From: Megalonaias nervosa
Taxonomy: Eukaryota; Mollusca; Bivalvia; Unionida; Unionidae
Direction of reading: 5' to 3'
Assembly (NCBI GenBank): GCA_016617855.1
Contig: JAECUM010001776.1
Span: 26,721 to 90,720, forward strand
Length of the DNA stretch: 64,000 nucleotides
In this document: positions 27,533 through 35,426 of the stretch, piece after piece
Layout: each line of letters starts with the position of its first letter
How positions within the stretch are numbered: position 1 is the first letter of the stretch
The notes under the pieces: model-generated
Seen by the model: the letters and a program-made list of their open reading frames with translations, nothing else
Databases searched by the model: none
What the model was told of the DNA's origin: nothing
Program-made: the position numbers and the translations under genes

Positions 27533-28439
27533 ACTACCAATTTTACTTAACGTTATCCAGTGACAGTTCCATGGAGGTGTTTCCCAATAACACCTTATGC
27601 TGTTACACGGCCAAATTACCTCAGCCATCCAATTAGATCACCAAGCCCATTGGGAAGTGGCTTTAGTGGAAATAATTCACCCAACACAAATCAAAAACAT
27701 CGCCAAAAATCAAAACACTTTTACGGTAGAAATTCATGACAAGCAAGTACAACAACACTTGGATGAACGCACCAGTGTAGATGACTCTATGAAATCACAA
27801 GACACCAAAACTAAACGGACCAATTATCGGTTGAAAATTACCCCAGGCTATTATTTTAGTGGTCAACATTTGCTGAACGCCATTGCTGACAGGTTCATTG
27901 CCATGTTTGGTAAAGTCCTGGAGAAAACCAGAAAAAGTGTCACGATTGAATACCACAAAAAAACTCGTCGTCTACTAATCAAATTTTGAGAAGACAAAGT
28001 ATTGGCCATTACATTTTGTCCTGAATTGTATGACATTTTGGGTGGGGACCCGAAGATGATTAAGATTACAAACGAAATACCAGCCGTGACCGGTAACTCG
28101 GATTTTGCGAAATATTTTAAATTCCCTGTAGAAATGAACCAAGGACTAAATTTGATCTTTGTGTACTCCGATGTGGCGAAGTACAACGTGGTGGGACACA
28201 CCTCCGTACCGTTATTGCGTGTCATTCCTTTGAAAGTGGATTCTGTCACCAATGCTGACGAGGGAGGTGGAAAAATTTATCACGTTCACCGCGAATTTGT
28301 ACATCCTCACTGTTTACCCGTTAGTAAGTCGTATTTCGACACTGCCAACATTACTATAAAAGGAGATCTGGGGCAAAATATTCCATTCATCAAAGGGAAA
28401 GTCACAGTGAAACTCCATTTTCCAAAACGATTAGTCTAA
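27529..28439 (+). pseudogene. Penton-like minor capsid protein (element C)
   Basis: ATG 27,529 overlaps the preceding stop: MNYQFYLTLSSDSSMEVFPN, then a frameshift near 27,625 to a frame reading HQAHWEVALVEIIHPTQIKN, YRLKITPGYYFSGQHLLNAI and RRLLIKF. A TGA at 27,987-27,989 is followed in frame by FCPELYDILGGDPKMI, GLNLIFVYSDVAKYNVVGHT and FIKGKVTVKLHFPKRLV, ending at 28,439. 'SSDSS...FPxNTxxxFTxxLP' and the closing VTVKLHF are typical of Polinton pentons. About 300 residues; only one frameshift and one stop. Confidence 0.8.
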
Positions 28440-28452
28440 CCCCTTCTCAGTC

Positions 28453-28894
28453 ATGTATCCTGTGTACCAAGGAGTCGCAAGACAGCGATGACATGGTTTA
28501 GGTGATATGTTAAAATCATCCTTTCGTTCGGTGGCTCCCGTTTTGAAACCGATGGTGACAAGGGGGATTTCACGCCTTGAAATATGCCGCGTTGACGCAA
28601 GGTAAATAATTTCTCCAAAATTTCATCATTGACAAACAAAATCCTAAAGAAGCTTTCTTGAGAGCAGGCAAAAATGTCTTGCTTCAAACAGGCAAAGACA
28701 TTTTGGGCCGACGAGAAACTCCTATAGATGCCCTGGGCGATGCCAAGTCAGGAATTCCTGCTTCCCTGACGCCACAGCAAGGACAAGGCAGAAAAATACG
28801 ACGAAAACACCCCTTCTGAGGACTTTACACCACTAGAGCTAGAAAGACTAAGAAAAGAAAAACCGTCCGAGACTTAGACGTTTTTGATTATTAA
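28453..28894 (+). pseudogene. pVI-like internal virion protein (element C)
   Basis: ATG 28,453: MYPVYQGVARQR, a TGA at about 28,489, then HGLGDMLKSSFRSVAPVLKP, the 'RGxGLGDxLxxxFRxxxPxLK' signature of the pVI-like protein. Frames shift near 28,565 and 28,640; the last part (LLQTGKDILGRRETPIDALG, then GRKIRRKHPF) is in another frame and the Lys/Arg-rich end reaches a TAA at 28,892-28,894. Membrane-active and capsid-cementing in adenoviruses. It sits between penton and MCP, the same order as in most Polintons. Confidence 0.65.
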
Positions 28895-28904
28895 AAGAAC
28901 GACA

Positions 28905-30250
28905 ATGATACACCGAGAGTCTTGTGCTTGTTCCAAGTCGGAACTGGATCTGTTTGCCATGCCACCCACCATGATGACGATGCAAGAATCCCAATGGGTC
29001 GAATTTCATCCTGTCTTCTCTTTGACGGATTCAGCTTCCACTGAGTTTGAAATCAAAGGACAACCCGAAGATTACATCGATCTGAATAACAGTTACTTGT
29101 ACATGAAACTCAATGTGATCAAATCGGACAACACCAATCCGGGTGCCGATATGCTAGAGTAGCTCCCCTCAACAATTTCATGCATTCCTTGTTCAGCGAA
29201 GTGGATTTGTACTTGAATAACAAACTGGTTAGCAGTAGCATGGATACTTACCCTTACCAAGCGCACCTAAAAAATCTCTTGACGTACGGAAAAGAGGCTA
29301 AGAACACTCATCTGGATGCTTGCGTGGTATGGAAACCTGACAAAGCAGGTGAGGACACGTTTAACGACACAGCCCTGACAGCAGATGACAATCCTCACAA
29401 TATGGGCTTTAACGACCGTCGAAGGAAACTCCTGAAAGGTCGTAGTTTAGAACTGATGGATCGTTTGCATTTGGACATGTGGTTGTAAGACAAGTATTTG
29501 CTCAACGGAGTGGATATTCACCTGAGACTCAATCGCAGCAGTGTCTCCTTCCATGCCAACGAATACAAAACCATCATCCAAGAAGCCAGACTTTGCGTAC
29601 GCCGCATAGAAGTGTTACCTAAAGCGGGAAACGACATCAGTTATACATTGAGCAGAACGACCGTCAAGTATCGGATACGACGCGTAGAAGTGAAAACGTT
29701 CAAAGTTGCTGCTGGTCTCTGATCCAAGATCGAAGATCATCCGTTCCAAGGACAGTTACCCAAACGTGTAATCATTGGCATCGTCAGTAATGCAGCCCTC
29801 AATGGAGCCCTCGATCAAAATCCTTTCCAGTTCAAGCATTACAGAGTGTCCAAGGTCGAACTCAGTCGCGAAGGAAAGACCTTGTGTACCAGACCCTTCG
29901 AATCTAACTTTGCCCAGAAAAATTACTTGAGATCGTACTTGCTCCTGTACGAAGCTACCGGAACACTAGGAATCAACACCAGTCACGGTATTTCGAACGA
30001 AGATTATGTAGGAGGTTACACTTTCTGGGCCTTTGATTTCATTCCAGACCAAGGCAGCGACGAGGGACATTTTCACTCTATAAAATCCGGTCAACTGCGT
30101 GTGGAAGTTCAGTTTGCAGAAGCTCTCGCCGAGACTGTCAACGTCATCTTGTATACCGAATTCGATAATACCATAGAAATCAACAGTTTGAGAGAAGTCA
30201 TTCAGACTATTAGAAACAATGAAAGACTCTTATTCCTCATTGAACGGTAG
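28905..30250 (+). pseudogene. Major capsid protein (element C)
   Basis: Classical Polinton double-jelly-roll MCP. From ATG 28,905: CACSKSELDLFAMPPTMMTM, QESQWVEFHPVFSLTDSAST, then a frameshift near 29,160, FSEVDLYLNNKLVSSSMDTY, an in-frame stop at 29,486-29,488, LNGVDIHLRLNRSSVSFHAN, a TGA at 29,720-29,722 followed in frame by GQLPKRVIIGIVSNAALNGA, YVGGYTFWAFDFIPDQGSDE and RVEVQFAEALAETVNVILYT. About 445 residues. Three disruptions are visible. It is unrelated at sequence level, by eye, to the A/B-type MCP except for general fold features. Confidence 0.9.
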
Positions 30251-30758
30251 CGAATCTTTGGAAATGGAATCTGAGGATAGCGTGAAATCAGAACATCAAG
30301 ACAAAGACGAAGACCGCGTGATGGTCACGTCCAGATGGCCAGAACAAGAACAACATTTAATGTACTGTTTTGCCAAACACCTGGCAGATAAAATTACGGA
30401 ACTGACCAAGAAAAATTGCTATGGATGTCGAAACGATCATCCCAGTCAAATTCAACACGATAAATGTGTGATGATGAGTCAAGAAGAAAAATTGGACGAG
30501 TACCTGGATGAGGCTTGCAGTCTCATCTTGGAAGAAATGGTGTTGCATCAGTGGTATAAAGGCTTGCGTGATGATTCCTGCCCTCCACTGACTGCTAAAG
30601 AGATCTATCACGTCAAAGCTCTCTTGGCTCAAAGTACAGAGAGGAAGCAAAGAAACGGTTGCTTGTCAGAGATTTTCAAACAAAAAGTTAGAATTACCTG
30701 TGGAATAAAAAAAAAAACACAACAAAAATGGATACCTGGGAACTTTATTATCTTTTGA
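30219..30758 (+). CDS. CYGC-PSQ-H-C protein, unknown function
   Basis: Open 179-codon frame from MKDSYSSLNGSESLEMESED. An acidic N-terminus is followed by QEQHLMYCFAKHLADKITEL, the Cys/His cluster NCYGCRNDHPSQIQHDKCVM (C-x2-C...H...H-x3-C, a possible zinc site), LDEYLDEACSLILEEMVLHQ and a helical end. The cluster recurs in Polinton/adintovirus genomes between MCP and protease; no function is established to my knowledge. It overlaps the MCP end by 32 bp and the protease start by 31 bp. The C-terminal 25 codons follow an A run (30,708-30,718) and may be out of the original frame. Confidence 0.6.
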   Translation: MKDSYSSLNGSESLEMESEDSVKSEHQDKDEDRVMVTSRWPEQEQHLMYCFAKHLADKITELTKKNCYGCRNDHPSQIQHDKCVMMSQEEKLDEYLDEACSLILEEMVLHQWYKGLRDDSCPPLTAKEIYHVKALLAQSTERKQRNGCLSEIFKQKVRITCGIKKKTQQKWIPGNFIIF

Positions 30759-31278
30759 ATAACAGTTCGTATACTGCTTCTTGGAATCCTGTCGTGTGCG
30801 CTAAAGATGAACTACCTCATCGCAAACCTCAAGAGCATCAAGCTTATGTCATCAAGACGGATGTCAGTCATCTCCCAGGAACTCACTGGGTCGCCGTCTA
30901 CTTCCCTAAAGATGATTGTGTAGAGTATTTTGATTCGTATGGATTACCCCTTTGGAATACCACATCATCGACTTTATGAGAAGAAATGCCCAGACGACAC
31001 GATAAAATAATGTGAAATTACAAGGCACAGATTCCATGGTGTGTGGACAATATTGTGTGCATTTTCTTCATCAACGCAGTCTTGGATATTCTTTAGAACA
31101 TTTAGTGACTTATTTTGATCGTAACTCTTCTAGAAACGATGAGAAAGGAGGTCGATGGTTTTGTAACCATTATGGCTATCTTTTGTCTTTGTCTAGGAAA
31201 CGTAGTTTACATCAATGGCCTCGTGACTTCCATCAATGGAAATCTCACATGATTTCACAACGTTGCCAACCTTGTTAA
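30728..31278 (+). pseudogene. Adenain-like cysteine protease (element C)
   Basis: ATG 30,728: MDTWELYYLLNNSSYTASWN. The catalytic elements are all present: PGTHWVAVYFPKDDCVEYFD (His of GTHW, Asp of YFDSYG), then after a TGA at 30,977-30,979 and a frame change near 31,010, LQGTDSMVCGQYCVHFLHQR (Gln of the oxyanion hole, Cys of QYC). The C-terminal part ends with HQWPRDFHQWKSHMISQ. About 180 residues, usual for Polinton proteases. Cleaves virion precursor proteins after GG-type sites. One stop and one frameshift prevent expression. Confidence 0.85.
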
Positions 31279-31329
31279 AAATAGTTTGTTTGATGTTATT
31301 GTTAATTGTTAATGGTTAATTGTTTATTG

Positions 31330-31362
31330 AATAAAAATGTTGTGTTTAAAAAAAAAAAAAAA
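31330..31362 (+). promoter_or_regulatory. Poly(A) signal followed by a genomic A15 run
   Basis: AATAAA at 31,330-31,335 is followed 12 bp later by 15 consecutive A (31,348-31,362), 70 bp beyond the protease stop. This is the expected layout of a cleavage and polyadenylation site, and the A run resembles a reverse-transcribed tail. Confidence 0.5.
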
Positions 31363-31467
31363 CATGTGTCTGTCCTTTGAATATATGCTCTTTATCTTTC
31401 TCTCTATCCCTCACCATGACATTAGCTATCATAACGTTTCGACTAACAAAAACCCAGTAAGGATATT

Positions 31468-31530
31468 TTCTGTCGCGTCCGCGTTTCAACCATATAAAAG
31501 CGGGTCGATCTCCAGTCTGGCCATCCATGG
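31468..31530 (+). promoter_or_regulatory. Core promoter of coiled-coil gene 1
   Basis: GTCGCGTCCGCGTTTCA (about 31,472-31,488), TATAAAAG (31,493-31,500) and an initiator-like CCAGTCTGGCCATC (31,512-31,525) followed by GTTGACTCGTC. The upstream box, the TATA and CAGTCTGGC/GTTGACTCGTC recur at the same spacing before gene 2 (32,221-32,288). Confidence 0.7.
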
Positions 31531-31545
31531 TTGACTCGTCTACCT

Positions 31546-31917
31546 ATGAACATGCCTTCCAGACTAGCCAAGCTGAACGAAGCTCACGTGAATTTACATC
31601 GCGTCAGGCTAAACCTGATACCAAAGCCTGAAGAGATAGAGAATGCCAGAATGTTAGCAATAGCCCAAGACCTGATAGAAGAGGTCTTCAGAGAGGAAAT
31701 CAAGAAAGAACAAGAAGAATGGACAGAGATGTACAGACTTCAGAAGCAGAGAGAACAGCAACAACATCACCATCAGCAACAGAAACAGCAAGAACCAGAC
31801 AGAGGTTTTGTCGACTGTCGTGTGGACACCAAAGAGTTCTCCTTTTCTTTCAGCAGAAGCAGGCCGTATCGTATAGGAAAGCCTGCCGCCAGACGGGGAC
31901 GCAATCTTAGACAGTAA
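31546..31917 (+). CDS. Coiled-coil gene 1 with histone-type 3' stem-loop
   Basis: In-frame ATGs at 31,546 and 31,552; about 121 residues. N-terminal MPSRLAKLNEAHVNLHRVRL begins a helix that continues to EEVFREEIKKEQEEWTEMYR, then a Gln/His-rich stretch and an Arg-rich C-terminus (RPYRIGKPAARRGRNLRQ). No membrane segment and no histone fold. The basic tail suggests DNA or RNA binding (inference). The stop at 31,915-31,917 is followed 33 bp later by a 6-bp/4-nt hairpin of histone mRNA type. Genes at 32,299 and 33,648 start with related helices (xxRLAKLxExxxxL, xxRIAKLLELQxxL, MERLIRLQEVVDTL). The frame is intact. Confidence 0.65.
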   Translation: MNMPSRLAKLNEAHVNLHRVRLNLIPKPEEIENARMLAIAQDLIEEVFREEIKKEQEEWTEMYRLQKQREQQQHHHQQQKQQEPDRGFVDCRVDTKEFSFSFSRSRPYRIGKPAARRGRNLRQ

Positions 31918-31950
31918 AAAAAGATTGCCATCACTCCCCGTCAACAATAC

Positions 31951-31980
31951 AGCCCTTTTCAGGGCTACCCCAATACTCTC
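31951..31980 (+). terminator. Histone-type mRNA 3' stem-loop 1 and purine box
   Basis: AGCCCT-TTTC-AGGGCT (31,951-31,966): perfect 6-bp stem and UUUC tetraloop, then ACCCC and, 12 bp on, CTCGAAAAGA (31,978-31,987), like a histone downstream element. 33 bp after the stop codon, the distance usual for replication-dependent histone genes. Confidence 0.75.
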
Positions 31981-32220
31981 GAAAAGACATACTAATTCAA
32001 TTGCCAAACAAATTTTGTGTCTGTTTGTTAAAAAAATAGAAGTGTGTCTATAAGCAATTCGTTTCTTTGGTCAGTAAAAAAAAACATCTACACATCGTTT
32101 CACTGTCTTGTCGAATCGTGATTGTCTGTGTTTGTAAGTAAAAAAATGTCAACGTGAGTGTTTCTTTTAGGTCCGCGCGTTTGATGTGATGGTAGGTTTT
32201 GGTGTCAGGGGATGTTTACC

Positions 32221-32298
32221 TTCACGTCCGTGCTTCAAGTATATAATGCGGCGCTATGGTCAGTCTGGCTACCCATCGTTGACTCGTCAACATTGAAA
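32221..32298 (+). promoter_or_regulatory. Core promoter of coiled-coil gene 2
   Basis: TTCACGTCCGTGCTTCAAG (32,221-32,239), TATAATG (32,242-32,248), initiator-like GTCAGTCTGGCTACCCATC and GTTGACTCGTC, closely matching the gene 1 promoter. Confidence 0.7.
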
Positions 32299-32802
32299 AT
32301 GAGTAACAGAATTGCAAAGTTACTGGAACTTCAGATGCACCTGGAGTATGCCAGGCGGCTGCTAGACGAACTGGCCATGTAGGCTGTAGCGGAAGAAGCA
32401 AGGATAGAAGAGGAAGAGAAGAAGAGGAAGAAAGAAGAGCAGAAGGAAATCAAGAGAGGGATCCTGCCTCACCTCATAATGAGACCTGTGTTTGAGGTGA
32501 AGCCAATGATCAGTACACCTCCACAATCAGTACCGCCACCTCAGAAACAGCTACAGCCACAGTCACAACAACAACAACAACAACCAGTACAGCATGCAGA
32601 GGAAACAAGGAGTCCACAGCATCCACGAGTGTGGCATAGAAGAACACAGAGGGAACAAGTCTTCACTATTGCACAAACGGAGGAATGGGATAGTGAAGCC
32701 ACTCAACCTCCCTCAGCGCTCCCAAGAACAACTCTGAACTGGGCCAATGATTGGAGTAGGAGATGTGTCTGTGGTGCCAGACCTGGGAGGTGTAACTATT
32801 AG
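32299..32802 (+). pseudogene. Coiled-coil/Gln-rich gene 2 with histone-type 3' stem-loop
   Basis: ATG 32,299: MSNRIAKLLELQMHLEYARR, in-frame TAG at 32,380-32,382, then the same frame continues EEARIEEEEKKRKKEEQKEI, a Pro/Gln-rich region (PPPQKQLQPQSQQQQQQPVQ), an RVWHRRTQREQVFTIAQTEE segment and an end with WANDWSRRCVCGARPGRCNY. Total 167 codons. Layout parallels gene 1: helix, charged coil, Gln-rich stretch, basic/Cys end. It is broken by one stop. The stem-loop lies 26 bp past the stop codon. Confidence 0.6.
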
Positions 32803-32828
32803 CCAGGTGCATCTGAAGTTCTAAAAAC

Positions 32829-32866
32829 AGCCCTTCTCAGGGCTAAACAGATCTCTAGAAAAGATA
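32829..32866 (+). terminator. Histone-type mRNA 3' stem-loop 2 and purine box
   Basis: AGCCCT-TCTC-AGGGCT (32,829-32,844): same stem as hairpin 1, loop with one T-to-C change, then CTCTAGAAAAGATA from about 32,853. Conserved position relative to the stop. Confidence 0.7.
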
Positions 32867-32929
32867 CACTATTCAGTTTACCAATTTGTGTGAATGTAGA
32901 GTAGTGTGACTATAAACACTCACTCGTTT

Positions 32930-32937
32930 ACTGATAT

Positions 32938-32980
<43 letters not shown>

Positions 32981-33560
32981 GCGTTCGTGTACGATTGTGT
33001 GAATAATATAGTGTGTGTGTGTTCTATGCGTTCGCGTCCGTTTGTGTGGATAGTAGGTATTGTGTGTTTTTTCTTCTCTTCCCGTCTGTGTGGATAGTAT
33101 AGTGTGTGTTTTTATGTGTTCGCGTACGTTTGTGTGGACAGTAGAGTCTGTTGTTTTCTTCTCTTCCCGTCTGTGTGGATAGTATATATGGTGTGTTTTT
33201 TGCATTCACGTTCATTTGTGTGGATAGTATATGTAGTGTGTTATTTAGCGTTCTCGTCCGTTTGTGTGGATAGTATATGTGGATTGTTTTATGCATTGGT
33301 GTTCGTTTGTGTGGATAGTAAATATGGTGTGTTTTATGCATTTGCGTTCGTTTTGGGGGATAGTAGGTATGGTGTGTTTTATACATTCGCGTTCATTTGT
33401 GTGGATAGTAGAGTGTATGTTTTTTTCTTCTCTTCCCGTCTGTGTGGATAGTATATATGGTGTGTTTTATGCATTCACGTCCGTTTCTGTGGATAGTAAG
33501 TATGGTGTGTTTTATGCATTCGCGTCCGTTTGTGTTGATAGTATATATGTGAACTGAGTG
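32930..33560. repeat. (TG)n tract and ~46-bp minisatellite (about 12 copies)
   Basis: (TG)n at 32,939-32,979 is followed by about a dozen copies of a 42-50-bp unit of the form TTCGCGTCCGTTTGTGTGGA followed by TAGTATATATGGTGTGTTTTATGCA. The unit's TTCGCGTCCG part followed by a TATA-like stretch resembles the promoter boxes of the flanking coiled-coil genes. Long apparent reading frames on both strands are artefacts of the repeat. Confidence 0.85.
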
Positions 33561-33573
33561 TAAGAGATGTTTT

Positions 33574-33647
33574 TCCTTCAAGTCCGTGCTCTACGGATAT
33601 AAAGCAGAAAGCTCGTCATTCGCGCCATTGAACGCTGAATATAAAAA
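33574..33647 (+). promoter_or_regulatory. Core promoter of coiled-coil gene 3
   Basis: CCTTCAAGTCCGTGCTCTACG (33,575-33,595) then TATAAAG (33,598-33,604), 44 bp before ATG 33,648. The upstream box is the same as before genes 1 and 2; the initiator part is less similar. Confidence 0.65.
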
Positions 33648-34136
33648 ATGGCAAGTAACATGGAGAGATTGATAAGATTGCAGGAGGTGGTAGACACACT
33701 ATTCATGGTGGAGGAGATGCTAGTAAGAATGCAGTTTGGGGCTTATAGTTCCCACAGACTAAGTATGGAGATTAACAATTTAAAGAAAGGAAAGGACATC
33801 TTAAATGAGATGATAAGATTAGGAAAGGAAGAAAAGGAAGATATAGAATACAACCAGAGGATGAGAGAATGGAATGAAAAAATTGAAAAGGAAGAAGAAA
33901 ATGAAAAGAGGAATAAACAGAAAGAGGAGGAGGAGAAGGAAAAAAGGAGGAAAAGAATGAAGAAAGACAAAAAGTGTAGGACAAAAGATAAGAAGTTGGT
34001 GGAGGAAAATAAGAAATTAGAAAAGAAGAAGAAACCCAACGGTCCTTTTCAGGACCACTTTCATATGCCTCGAAAAATTCTTTATTCTTTCTTGCCTAAA
34101 ACAAAATTTTTATTCGATTGTATAATTTATGTTTAA
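33648..34136 (+). CDS. Coiled-coil gene 3 with stem-loop inside the reading frame
   Basis: ATG 33,648: MASNMERLIRLQEVVDTLFM, then MVEEMLVRMQFGAYSSHRL, EINNLKKGKDILNEMIRLGK and a very long Lys/Glu-rich coiled coil (EEEENEKRNKQKEEEEKEKR) ending in poly-Lys. The histone-type hairpin GGTCCTTTTCAGGACC lies at 34,041-34,056 within the frame, which runs on to 34,136. In the two sister genes the stop precedes the hairpin by 26-33 bp, so the original stop here was probably lost and true coding likely ended near 34,010. About 120 residues expected. No homologue recognised. Confidence 0.55.
   Translation: MASNMERLIRLQEVVDTLFMVEEMLVRMQFGAYSSHRLSMEINNLKKGKDILNEMIRLGKEEKEDIEYNQRMREWNEKIEKEEENEKRNKQKEEEEKEKRRKRMKKDKKCRTKDKKLVEENKKLEKKKKPNGPFQDHFHMPRKILYSFLPKTKFLFDCIIYV
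34041..34075 (+). terminator. Histone-type mRNA 3' stem-loop 3 and purine box
   Basis: ACCCAAC-GGTCCT-TTTC-AGGACC-AC is essentially the canonical metazoan histone 3' hairpin (GG-YYYU UUUC ARR-RCC with A/C-rich flanks). CTCGAAAAATTC follows from about 34,070. Strongest of the three matches. Confidence 0.8.
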
Positions 34137-34289
34137 CTCTCAAAAACATTATTCTCTTGCCTAAAATTGGTTTAGTCGGTTGTATGATTTGGGTATGATA
34201 GATTGATGTTCATCAGCCTTTGGAAACGAACGCTATTGCATAAAACACACACTATACTATCCACAGAAACGTACTCGAAGGCATAAAAC

Positions 34290-34411
34290 TTTGTATAGGG
34301 ACAATAGGAATGGAACAGGTGGGATGACGTCATGGTACTTGCCACATTGTTGCAAGTTTCTAGTACTGTGACGTCACCCTACCTGTTCCATTCCTATTGT
34401 CCCTATACAAA
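34290..34411. repeat. 43-bp near-perfect inverted repeat with CRE-like cores
   Basis: Left arm 34,290-34,332 and right arm 34,369-34,411 are reverse complements with two mismatches; each inner end is TGACGTCA, the cAMP-response-element palindrome. The 36-bp loop also holds a GGTACTTG/CAAGTTTCTAGTAC partial inversion. No ORF. Could be a foldback transposon or the arm of a larger terminal repeat. Bases 34,137-34,289 hold nothing else notable. Confidence 0.8.
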
Positions 34412-34620
34412 ATTCCCATTGTCGCTATACAATCCCAGGGTTTTGATTTTGTCGCTATAAATCTTGTCGCTATACAAACCCAGAGAAGTCTGTAATGTAT
34501 TTTTCCCATTGTCGCTATAAAGGCAAGGCTGTGCCATTTGTCACTATAAATCTTGTCGCCATAGTGCCGCAGGGGGTCTGTAATGTATGTTCCCATTGTC
34601 GCCATACTACCCCGCTATAC
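34405..34620 (+). repeat. Repeated TTGTCGCTATA motif cluster
   Basis: At least seven copies of YTTGTCRCTATA-like sequence (for example 34,422, 34,449, 34,464, 34,509, 34,540) plus a duplicated GTCTGTAATGTATNTTCCCA (34,489 and 34,581, about 95 bp apart). Noncoding. The 34,620-35,420 region that follows shows no convincing gene. Confidence 0.55.
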
Positions 34621-35426
34621 TACTAATGACACCAATATTATTAAAGAGTTTAGAGAATTATAATTCGTTCCGAGCTGGAATCTAACACATGCCTTGAATA
34701 TCAGCAATTATCGCTTTGCTTTCATGCATTATAAAACCAATCCACTTATTTATTTCCGCGTCGTGTCGTATTTCAAAGGTTCTACCTAGATCAATAACTT
34801 TGATTGCAACAAAAATGACGAAACGAGATAATGCAAGCAGAGTTATTATTTACACTTCAGTGCTTTAGACCGAATCGTTCACCAGAATATATACGTTTAG
34901 TGGTAAATGGAGAGTTTCGAGTGTGATATTCTCGGAATTCGACACTAAGAAAATATTTAAGAAAATTGAATCAAAATGAAAGTTGGTAATATATAATTCA
35001 TTCAAGATTTTCCCGTGCAATTGCATCGATAATATTTATAGAAAGCTGATAGATCTAAGAAAATAGTTTATAGTTGGCTTAAGTTTGTTGTGACAAGAAC
35101 AAATGCGTATCTTGAGTGGTTTCAGTTTGTTCTGTTTGTAGTAGCATTTGTATCATTGTTTTTAGCAAAATCTGTAATCTGTTTCATTTTTTACAGTTGT
35201 AAATATTTTGGCTTCAAACTATACAGTAAAACGTCGATTCTCCTATTGCCATTTATCCTGATCATTCGCTCATACGGACTACTAACGCATCCCCCAACGT
35301 TTGTGTTTATTACAATGTACATCCCCCAACGCTTATATTTGTTACAATATAATATGGGTATACTATAATGACAATGGTATTATGACTAACTAACGTATCT
35401 TTCAAAGAAAACATGAATGTAATTAG

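Larger units (their letters stand above)
20307..31300 (+). mobile_element. Element C: Polinton/Maverick-type integrated DNA virus
   Basis: All genes read rightward: PolB, BIR protein, LPxEL pair, Bcl-2-like candidate, packaging ATPase, pX-like, coiled-coil, integrase, membrane protein, penton, pVI-like, MCP, CYGC protein, protease. The set is a classical Polinton/adintovirus core, of a lineage distinct from A and B. The left end was lost at the LTR junction (20,306/20,307). The right end is uncertain: three coiled-coil genes at 31.5-34.1 kb may or may not belong to it. No terminal inverted repeat could be verified. Confidence 0.85.

Noticed and set aside
32873..33581. Open frames of 60-120 codons on both strands
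   Set aside because: They are translations of (TG)n and a ~46-bp minisatellite (His/Thr/Tyr or Val/Cys repeats) with no start context.
31546..34136. Canonical histone genes
   Set aside because: Only the promoters and 3' hairpins are histone-like; no H1 winged-helix or histone-fold sequence is present in the proteins.
1..34140. One single giant virus-like element covering A, B and C
   Set aside because: There are two or three copies each of MCP, penton, integrase, ATPase, protease and polymerase, with different lineages, orientations and decay levels, and a gypsy fragment lies between B and C.
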